Shown here in pieces: positions 15,102 to 21,111 of a DNA stretch of 24,820 nucleotides. The stretch spans positions 32,153-56,972 of the forward strand of contig PLCI01000113.1 of NCBI GenBank assembly GCA_003135595.1, given 5' to 3'. Below the pieces are notes generated by a model, which had not been told where the DNA came from, made no database searches, and worked only from the letters and a program-made list of their open reading frames with translations. Source of the stretch: Acidimicrobiaceae bacterium. GTDB lineage: Bacteria > Actinomycetota > Acidimicrobiia > Acidimicrobiales > RAAP-2. The position numbers and the translations under genes were made by a program. The stretch's first letter is position 1; every line of letters begins with the position of its first letter.

Positions 15102-15174
15102 CGCCCTCGGCAGGATTCGAACCTGCGGCCTGCGGTTTAGGAAACCGACGCTCTATCCCCTGAGCTACGAGGGC
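15102..15174 (-). tRNA. tRNA-Arg (anticodon CCU)
   Basis: The 73-base cloverleaf on the minus strand has a GCCCTCG/CGAGGGC acceptor stem, a GCTC/GAGC D stem and a TCGGT/ACCGC anticodon stem with one weak end pair. The anticodon loop is TTCCTAA (anticodon CCT), the T stem is GCAGG/CCTGC with loop TTCGAAT, and the discriminator is G. CCA is not encoded. It reads AGG codons. Its 3' half from the anticodon loop onward is duplicated at 6841-6883, so it serves as an integration site. The sequence remains intact after integration. Confidence 0.95.
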
Positions 15175-15261
15175 GATCGTCACCAGAGCTCAAGATCGAG
15201 CCGAGAAGACCCTATCGCCGAAGGGCTCTCGTGCCGAGGTGCGGCTGTCGATCGCAAGCAC

Positions 15262-15681
15262 TCACCCTTGGATCATGCCGTAGGCAGTCGTGGGCTTGAG
15301 CGTCGCGAGCACGCGACCTTCCCGCACCATGGTCTGTCTGAAGTCGTCCCAGTCGGGGTGCTCGCCCGCTCCTGCTCGGTAGTAGTCCACCAACTGCGCG
15401 GTGACGTCGTCGTCGACTCGTGTTGCGATGCCGCTGAGCTCGACGGTGCCGTCCAGCACCACGTAGCTCCAGAAGTCCTCCCCTGGCACGTAGAGGGCAG
15501 CTCTTGGATCGCGGCGCATGTTCTTCGTCTTCGCACGGGAATCTGTGACCGAGATGAAGAAGTCGTCGCCGCGCGGCACGTACATGATGTTCGACAACTG
15601 GGGGCGGCCGTCTCGGCGTATCGTCGTCAGGACGCCCCGCTGACGAGCCTTTGCAAACGCGAGTCCCTGGGTGAGCTCCAT
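15262..15681 (-). CDS. PPOX-class flavin/F420-dependent oxidoreductase
   Basis: The 139-residue protein fits the split-barrel pyridoxamine-phosphate-oxidase-like family, often annotated in actinobacteria as PPOX-class F420-dependent enzymes. It shows GVLTTIRRDGRPQLSNIMYV (about 16-35), FISVTDSRAKTKNMRRDPRAALYV (about 42-65, with the cofactor-phosphate-contacting basic cluster) and WSYVVLDGTVEL (about 71-82). These proteins reduce substrates with F420H2 or flavin; the substrate is unknown. It lies 9 bases downstream of the TetR gene on the same strand, so the two are probably cotranscribed. Start ATG 15681 has no clear ribosome binding site. Confidence 0.85.
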   Translation of the reverse strand: MELTQGLAFAKARQRGVLTTIRRDGRPQLSNIMYVPRGDDFFISVTDSRAKTKNMRRDPRAALYVPGEDFWSYVVLDGTVELSGIATRVDDDVTAQLVDYYRAGAGEHPDWDDFRQTMVREGRVLATLKPTTAYGMIQG

Positions 15682-15690
15682 GCCCGAAGG

Positions 15691-16374
15691 CTATTGGGGC
15701 ACGCCACCCTCTCGACGCACGGGATCGTCGGTCGGCCGACGAAGGAGCTCGTCGAGCAAGAGGCGGTGCTGCGTGCGCAGCTCGCCGAGGCGGTCGGTCG
15801 GCCAGCAAAGCGAGGCGACGAGGAACTTCTCGTAGAGCACGTAGCCAAACGCGGAGGCCACCAGGCTCACGGTCCGCGCTGACACGTCATCGGGGGACAT
15901 CTGGGTATGCAGGTCAGCCACGCGCTCCCGGATCCGACGGACGAGGTGGCCCTGCTGGCTCCATCCCTCGTCATTCGAGCCCAAGGAGACCTCTGCCAGC
16001 CGCGTCGCGACGAAGGGCTGCTCGAGCACGAGGTCGAACACCGCGGTCACGATCCCGTCGGTGCCACGATCGTCGAGCATTCGAAGCGTCATCGCGTCGC
16101 GGTCGGCGGTCGCCTCGTCAAGGAGCCCTTCGAGTGAGCCGTAGTAGCGGTAGACGAGAGAGTGATTCACGCCCGCGGCCCGAGCGACCTCTCGCACGCC
16201 GAAGGGGCGAGCGGGACGCTGTCCAGCGAGCCGGCGAGCCGCATCGAGAAGCGCGCCCTTCGCGTTCCTCGTCGAGACGACGTCGATGTCCGTGCGACGA
16301 GGAACCGTCTGAAGCGCTGACCTTTCGGGCGGGAGAACCGACACGTGCGAATCGTTACACGGCGCACGGTGCAT
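15691..16374 (-). CDS. TetR-family transcriptional regulator
   Basis: The 227-residue protein has a TetR helix-turn-helix (about 37-85): A-L-L-D-A-A-R-R-L near 41, then F-G-V-R-E-V-A-R-A-A-G-V-N-H-S-L-V-Y-R-Y-Y-G-S-L-E-G-L. A helical ligand-binding domain (about 100-215) follows. The first 30 or so residues are unlike the family and may not be translated; a GTG about 12 codons in is the other start. It is first in an operon with the PPOX enzyme and likely regulates it and possibly itself. The ligand is unknown. Confidence 0.85.
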   Translation of the reverse strand: MHRAPCNDSHVSVLPPERSALQTVPRRTDIDVVSTRNAKGALLDAARRLAGQRPARPFGVREVARAAGVNHSLVYRYYGSLEGLLDEATADRDAMTLRMLDDRGTDGIVTAVFDLVLEQPFVATRLAEVSLGSNDEGWSQQGHLVRRIRERVADLHTQMSPDDVSARTVSLVASAFGYVLYEKFLVASLCWPTDRLGELRTQHRLLLDELLRRPTDDPVRREGGVPQ

Positions 16375-16994
16375 TTACCAGTCTTCAGTGTGTCGAGTCC
16401 ACAAAACTTTCACACACCAACGACCGCAATTGCGCGTATCGCGACAGGACACAGCACGACAATCACTCTTTGCATTCAACGCATAGGTGAACCGCAGTCG
16501 CGTCGATCGCATCGTGCACAGCTCCACTCGCCTCCCGTTGCGCGCGTGACGAGACGTGACGAGCATCGTTCTAGTGCCCATTGCGGCGATCGGATCTCGG
16601 CGGCCTCACGCGCCCGAGCACCATGAGCGCCACCCGGAGTCGCGCCACGATGCCGGGAGGTGGCTCCGGAGCGACGAACGCGTCGCGACCTCCCGGCATC
16701 GCTCGACAGCGGGGAGAAGGCACGCCAGGACGATCCACACCACGTCCCGAGCGCCCCACGCCGCGACATCGCAACCCGCCTTGGGAGCAAGACGGGGCTG
16801 GAGAAAATCCTTCAGTTCGCGCCCGGTTCGCCTGAAGGGACTTCCGGGTTCGAACAGGTCGACCACTGCTACTGTCGCGCTCGAAAGTTCAACGCCAGTC
16901 GGGAGACCCTCGAGCAGCGGTGGCGATGGTGCGGGGCAGTCGGGTTCCGGGTCCTCACGTGCGGTTCGACGATCATCCGATGGCCCTGCGTCCC
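16375..16994. other. Gene-free, structure-rich intergenic region
   Basis: This stretch of more than 600 bases lies between the divergent TetR and BMP genes. The part next to TetR (16375-16520) is noticeably richer in A+T and includes GTGTGT (16388-16393) and ACACAC (16412-16417), possible arms of a TetR operator. Further on are the 14-bp inverted repeat (16648-16701), a 7-bp stem (16809-16838) and a TACTGT -10-like hexamer (16870-16875). Short open frames on both strands across the inverted repeat mirror each other and carry Arg/Trp/Cys-rich translations, so I do not call genes. Confidence 0.5.
16648..16701. repeat. 14-bp inverted repeat with internal dyads
   Basis: CGATGCCGGGAGGT (16648-16661) and ACCTCCCGGCATCG (16688-16701) pair perfectly. 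The 26-base spacer contains two smaller dyads: GCTCCGGAGC (16663-16672) and CGACG/CGTCG (16672-16685). As RNA it would make one long stem or a branched structure. There is no T-tract. It could be a terminator-like or regulatory structure upstream of the importer, or a protein-binding site. Confidence 0.7.
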
Positions 16995-17012
16995 ACAGAA
17001 GGGGGATTCTGT
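16995..17012 (+). promoter_or_regulatory. Ribosome binding site in a hairpin loop
   Basis: ACAGAA (16995-17000) and TTCTGT (17007-17012) are perfect complements around GGGGGA (17001-17006). The stem ends exactly at the ATG at 17013. The Shine-Dalgarno-like purines form the loop, so folding could present or mask the site. Confidence 0.5.
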
Positions 17013-18197
17013 ATGCAAGACCACTCGGTTGGTGGATCGGTAGCGGCGCGCTTCAAGCGCCGTGGCTACCGCGCTGCCGCTGGAATCGGTGTGCTCGGCC
17101 TCGTGGCGGCTGGTGCGCTCGTCGGGACAGTCCCCGCTGGCGCCCAGGCAGTGAGCCACGTCAAGACGTACCTCGCCTGCGAGGTCACCGACACAGGCGG
17201 CCTGAATGACCATTCCTTCAACGCGTCAGCGTGGGCAGGGATGCAGGCCGCCAAGAAGGCGGCTCCAAAGGGAACCACGATCACGATCAAGAACGCGTCG
17301 TCCTCGTCGTCGGCCGACTACGTGCCGAACATCAACGCGTTCATCGCCGACAAGTGCAACATCATCGTGACGGTCGGTTTCCTCATGGCAGACGCGACGT
17401 GGAATGCAGCGGTCACGCACCCGGGCCAGCACTTTGCCATCGTGGACAACACGAACGCGAACCCTGAGGACGGCTCCAACACGCTCGACCCCTGCCCAGG
17501 TCCGAGCTGCAAGCCGTCGGCGCCGAACCTTCTCGGGCTCACCTACGACACCAACCAGGACGGGTTCCTGGGCGGGTACGAGGCGGCTGCCACGAGCAAG
17601 ACGCACGTTGTCGCCACCTACGGCGGCATCCAGTTCGGCTCCGTGACGATCTACATGGACGGCTTCGCCTACGGCATCGACTACTACAACGCCCACAAGC
17701 CGAAGGGCGCAAAGAACGTCACCCTGCTCGGCTGGGACGAAGAGACGCAGAAGGGCACGTTCATCGGGAGCTTCACGAACCCGACGGCAGCGAACGCCCA
17801 GACGGTCACGTTCCTGAACGCCAAGGCGCGGACGATCTTCCCTGTCGCGGGTGGTGACGGACTCGGGACGACCGCGGCCGTGAAGACGTGGAACTCGTCG
17901 CACCCGACCTCCAAGGCAAACGTCGAGTGGGTCGACACCAGCGGCTGCTCGAACGACGCCCCGGACTGCTCGATCTTCATCTCGAGCGTCACCAAGGGTG
18001 TCACTGCCTCGGTCAAGGCCGCGGTGCTGCTCCAGGTCTCGGGCAAGTTCAAGGGCGGCAACTACGTGGGCACGCTGAAGAACGGTGGCGCGGCGTTCAT
18101 CGAGAACACGAAGTACTCCGTCGCCAAGACCGTGCTCAACGAGCTCAAGGTGCTGTCGACTGACATCATCAAGGGGAGCATCAAAGTCCCGACCTGA
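17013..18197 (+). CDS. BMP-family substrate-binding protein of nucleoside ABC importer
   Basis: The 394-residue protein is a BMP/Med-type periplasmic-binding fold. It has a Sec-type signal: basic residues RFKRRGYR at about 13-20, a hydrophobic core, and an AGA-type cleavage site near residue 45. There is no lipobox cysteine, unusual for Gram-positive BMP proteins, which are generally lipoproteins. Domain features include GGLNDHSFNASAWAGM near 57-72, TVGFLMADATWNAA near 112-125, DGFLGGYEAA near 184-193, DGFAYGIDYYN and VAGGDGLGTTAAVK. The ligands of characterised relatives are purine or pyrimidine nucleosides. I start at ATG 17013, with a GGGGGA site 6 bases upstream. The gene is followed by a strong hairpin before the ATPase gene, fitting the excess of binding protein such systems need. 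Confidence 0.88.
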   Translation: MQDHSVGGSVAARFKRRGYRAAAGIGVLGLVAAGALVGTVPAGAQAVSHVKTYLACEVTDTGGLNDHSFNASAWAGMQAAKKAAPKGTTITIKNASSSSSADYVPNINAFIADKCNIIVTVGFLMADATWNAAVTHPGQHFAIVDNTNANPEDGSNTLDPCPGPSCKPSAPNLLGLTYDTNQDGFLGGYEAAATSKTHVVATYGGIQFGSVTIYMDGFAYGIDYYNAHKPKGAKNVTLLGWDEETQKGTFIGSFTNPTAANAQTVTFLNAKARTIFPVAGGDGLGTTAAVKTWNSSHPTSKANVEWVDTSGCSNDAPDCSIFISSVTKGVTASVKAAVLLQVSGKFKGGNYVGTLKNGGAAFIENTKYSVAKTVLNELKVLSTDIIKGSIKVPT

Positions 18198-18220
18198 TCG
18201 AGACGTACTCCCTGATACCT

Positions 18221-18256
18221 GATGAGGGGCCGGGTCTTCGGACCCGGCCCCTCATC
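18221..18256 (+). terminator. Very stable UUCG-loop hairpin (terminator/processing element)
   Basis: A 16-bp perfect stem (18221-18236 with 18241-18256) is closed by TTCG between C and G, which is the extra-stable cUUCGg tetraloop. It lies 23 bases after the binding-protein stop and 21 before the ATPase start. No T-tract follows, so it may be a partial terminator or a 3'-end stabiliser that lowers expression of the downstream genes relative to the binding protein. Confidence 0.85.
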
Positions 18257-18277
18257 ACGTCGTACTGAGGGGTTATC

Positions 18278-19816
18278 GTGCCCCCGATGAAACTCGAGCT
18301 CCGGGGGATCACCAAGCGCTTCGGCTCGCTCGTCGCAAATCGGGATGTCAACCTGACGATCGAGCCCGGCGAGATCCACTGCCTGCTCGGTGAGAACGGT
18401 GCCGGCAAGTCGACGCTCATGAACGTGCTCTTCGGCATGGTGTCGATGAACGAGGGCGAGATCCTCGTCAACGACGAGCGGGTCGTGATCAAGGACCCGA
18501 AGGACGCCGTGGCGAATGGCATCGGCATGGTCCACCAGCACTTCATGCTGGTCCCGGTCTTTACGGTTGCAGAGAACGTGGTGCTCGGCGCTGAGCCCGT
18601 CCGCCCGTGGCCCTTCTTGGACCGGATCGGTGCGGCGCGTGAGATCCGAGAAGTGTCCCGGCGCTATGGACTCGACGTGGACCCCGACGCCGTGGTTGAG
18701 AACCTCCCCATCGGGATGCAGCAGCGCGTGGAGATCCTGAAGGCACTGGACCGCGACGTCGAGGTACTGATACTTGACGAACCGACGGCAGTCCTCACCC
18801 CGCAGGAGGCCGAGGCCCTCTTCGGGATCATGCGATCGCTCACCGCGCAGGGCAAGTCGATCGTGTTCATCACGCACAAGCTGAAGGAGGTCCTCGCCAT
18901 CGCGGACCGCATCACGGTCATGCGGCTCGGCGAGGTGGTCGCGACGACCACGCCGGCGGAGACCACCGAGAGCGCGCTCGCCGCCCTCATGGTCGGCCGC
19001 TCGGTCAACCTTGTCGTCGACAAGGCGCCAGCGAGACCTCGGGACGTCGTCTTGGCGGTTGACGACGTCTACGTCGAGGACGACCGCGGCCTCACCTCGG
19101 TCAGGGGCCTCAGCCTTTCTGTCCACGCCGGCGAGATCCTTGCCATCGCCGGCGTCCAGGGCAATGGCCAGACCGAGTTGGTGGAAGCGTTGACCGGTCT
19201 TCGGTCCGTCGCGAGCGGCTCGATCTCGATCCGCGGGCGCAACGTCGCCAACCGGTCGGTTCGAAGCGTCCTCCACGCAGGCGTGGGCCACATACCCGAG
19301 GACCGCCAGCGCAACGGACTCGTCCTCACCATGTCCATCGACGACAACCTCGTGCTCGACTTGCAGCACGACCCGAGGTTCAGCCGGTTCGGCATGCGCA
19401 ATCTGAAGGCGATCCATGAGAACGGGGCGCGCCGGCTCGAGGAGTTCGACATCCGTGCAGCCAACAGCGCGGTGCTGGTGAGCACGCTCTCGGGCGGCAA
19501 CCAGCAGAAGGTGGTCGTCGCTCGCGAGCTCTCGCGAGACCTGCATCTGCTCATCTGCTCGCAGCCGACTCGGGGGCTCGACGTGGGGTCGATCGAGTAT
19601 GTCCATCGCGAGATCGTCCGAAATCGAGATGCCGGTGTCGCCGTGCTTGTCATCTCGAGCGAGCTCGACGAGGTGACAGCGCTCGCCGATCGCATCGCCG
19701 TCATGTTCGGGGGCCGCCTCATGGGGATCGTGCCGCCTTCGACCAGCCGTGACCAGCTCGGGCTGATGATGGCCGGCTCGGACCACGAGCTCGTCGCCGC
19801 CGGGGCTGCACCGTGA
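18278..19816 (+). CDS. Nucleoside ABC importer ATPase (two ATP-binding domains in one chain)
   Basis: The 512-residue protein has two ABC domains in tandem, as in sugar and nucleoside importers (RbsA, YufO/NupA). Domain 1 (about 4-240) is complete: Walker A GENGAGKST near 38-46, Q-loop VHQHFML, signature LPIGMQQR and Walker B VLILDEPTAVLTP. Domain 2 (about 255-505) has a degenerate P-loop, GVQGNGQTEL, no P-loop lysine, a good signature LSGGNQQK, and ICSQPTRGLDVG in which the usual catalytic Glu is Gln. Such asymmetry is normal for this family, so one site hydrolyses ATP. GTG 18278 is preferred because GAGGGG lies 5 bases upstream; ATG 18287 is the alternative. Its stop overlaps the permease start. 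Confidence 0.92.
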   Translation: MPPMKLELRGITKRFGSLVANRDVNLTIEPGEIHCLLGENGAGKSTLMNVLFGMVSMNEGEILVNDERVVIKDPKDAVANGIGMVHQHFMLVPVFTVAENVVLGAEPVRPWPFLDRIGAAREIREVSRRYGLDVDPDAVVENLPIGMQQRVEILKALDRDVEVLILDEPTAVLTPQEAEALFGIMRSLTAQGKSIVFITHKLKEVLAIADRITVMRLGEVVATTTPAETTESALAALMVGRSVNLVVDKAPARPRDVVLAVDDVYVEDDRGLTSVRGLSLSVHAGEILAIAGVQGNGQTELVEALTGLRSVASGSISIRGRNVANRSVRSVLHAGVGHIPEDRQRNGLVLTMSIDDNLVLDLQHDPRFSRFGMRNLKAIHENGARRLEEFDIRAANSAVLVSTLSGGNQQKVVVARELSRDLHLLICSQPTRGLDVGSIEYVHREIVRNRDAGVAVLVISSELDEVTALADRIAVMFGGRLMGIVPPSTSRDQLGLMMAGSDHELVAAGAAP

Positions 19817-21111
19817 CCATGCTCGACGTTGCCGGCGGCGACCACGACTCGGGTCCACCCACAACAGGTTCCAGCGTCCTCTTGCGCGTCGCGATCCGCA
19901 TCCGCGCAGCCAGCACCCTCAAGGTCACCGCGCTCGCATTCGTCGTCGGGCTGGCATTCGGCGCGCTGCTCATCATCCTCACGACGCCGGCACTGCTACG
20001 CAGCTGGGGCGGTCTGTTCAGTCACCCCGGGGGAACCATCGCGCTCAACGCGAAGTCCATCTGGGGCGACTACGAGCTCTTGTTCTGCGGTGGCGTGTTC
20101 GACCCACGAGCGGTGTGGGCCGCGATCCAGCACTCGAACAATGCGAACTGGACCACGGCGCTCAGCCCGCTGTCGTCGACGCTCACGTTCGCGACGCCAC
20201 TGATCCTGGCCGGACTCGGCCTCGCCGTGGGCTTCCGAACGAACCTGTTCGACATCGGAGGGCAGGGCCAGCTGATCGGTGGCGCTCTTGGCGCGGTGTA
20301 CGTCGGCTTCACGGTCCACGCGCCTGCGCCGGTGCTCGTGCTGCTCGAGGTGCTGGCAGGGATCGCGGGAGGGCTTCTCGTCGCCGCCATTCCCGCCCTG
20401 CTCAAGGCATTCTCCGGAGCTCACGAGGTCATCACGACGATGATGATGAATTACGCGATGCTGAATCTCCTGGTGTACCTGGTCTCGGTCTCGCCGTTCC
20501 AGCGTCCCGGCCAGCAGCAGGGCGAGTCGAAGAGCATCGTGCCCGCGGGCCAGCTCCCGAAGCTCTTCGGATCGATCAGCAGCTCGCTGCAGGTGAACGC
20601 TGGGTTCCTCATCGCGCTCGTCGCGGTCGGCGCCGTGGCGTGGTTCCTCAATCGGAGCACGCTCGGATTCGAGCTCCAAATGGTGGGCGCCAATCCGGAC
20701 GCGGCGAAGACCGCCGGCGTCAGCTCGCGGCGCGTAATCATCATCGCCCTCTGCATCGCTGGCGCGCTCGTCGGGCTCGCAGGCATGGCGCAAGTGTCCG
20801 GCGTGGACCCTCCCTACGTGTCGCCCGCCTACGGCGGCACCATTGGCTTCGACGCGATCGTCGTCGCCCTGCTTGGGCGCAACAGGCCCCTCGGCGTCCT
20901 CTTCGCGGCGCTGCTGTTCGGCGCGCTCGACGCTGGTGGCCACTTCATGCAGGTCAACTCGCCGACCAACATCGACTACAGCCTCGCCCTGGTGATTCAG
21001 GCGGTCATCGTGTTCTGCGTTGCCACGCCGGCGCTCATGGTGGCGCTGTTCAGATTGCGCGCGTCGGCGACCACGCAGGCCGGGCTTGCCTCAGGAGGAT
21101 GGGCCAAGTGA
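19813..21111 (+). CDS. Nucleoside ABC importer permease 1 (BPD_transp_2 family)
   Basis: The 432-residue integral membrane protein has an N-terminal helix (about 35-60), then a loop segment and the conserved permease core. Motifs are GLAVGFRTNLFDIGGQGQLIGGA near 138-160, AHEVITTMMMNYAMLNLL near 200-217 (the coupling region contacting the ATPase), and SGVDPPYVSPAYGGTIGFDAIVVALLGRNRPLGVLFAALLFG. These are typical of YufP/NupB-type permeases. It starts with GTG 19813 in a 4-base overlap with the ATPase gene; ATG 19819 is possible. Its stop overlaps the second permease start (GTGA). It pairs with that permease to form the transmembrane pore. Confidence 0.9.
   Translation: MTMLDVAGGDHDSGPPTTGSSVLLRVAIRIRAASTLKVTALAFVVGLAFGALLIILTTPALLRSWGGLFSHPGGTIALNAKSIWGDYELLFCGGVFDPRAVWAAIQHSNNANWTTALSPLSSTLTFATPLILAGLGLAVGFRTNLFDIGGQGQLIGGALGAVYVGFTVHAPAPVLVLLEVLAGIAGGLLVAAIPALLKAFSGAHEVITTMMMNYAMLNLLVYLVSVSPFQRPGQQQGESKSIVPAGQLPKLFGSISSSLQVNAGFLIALVAVGAVAWFLNRSTLGFELQMVGANPDAAKTAGVSSRRVIIIALCIAGALVGLAGMAQVSGVDPPYVSPAYGGTIGFDAIVVALLGRNRPLGVLFAALLFGALDAGGHFMQVNSPTNIDYSLALVIQAVIVFCVATPALMVALFRLRASATTQAGLASGGWAK

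Larger units (their letters stand above)
6841..15143. mobile_element. tRNA-Arg genomic island carrying an Ehr-type complex and its regulator
   Basis: Exact 43-bp direct repeats bound about 8.3 kb. The intact tRNA-Arg(CCU) lies at the right boundary with its 3' end facing the island. The cargo is six tightly coupled membrane-complex genes (7239-14328) and an ArsR regulator (14437-14826). I find no integrase, excisionase, transfer or replication gene inside, so the element is either decayed or depends on a recombinase encoded elsewhere. Confidence 0.75.

Noticed and set aside
16848..16858. GTTCGAACAGG as a tRNA T-loop
   Set aside because: The flanking bases do not form a T stem or acceptor stem, and no anticodon arm lies nearby.
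16606..16866. Minus-strand frame of 86 codons in the importer leader
   Set aside because: It spans the perfect inverted repeat, is rich in Trp, Cys and Arg, and has no ribosome site or family resemblance.
18062..19864. 600-codon minus-strand frame opposite the ATPase gene
   Set aside because: Charged, family-less translation opposite an ATPase with intact Walker and signature motifs; it also runs through the UUCG hairpin.
20115..21107. Upstream extension of the permease 2 frame (long frame beginning 20115)
   Set aside because: It overlaps permease 1 almost entirely and is Arg-rich. GTG 21108 has AGGAGG at a good distance and a 4-base stop overlap typical of the operon.
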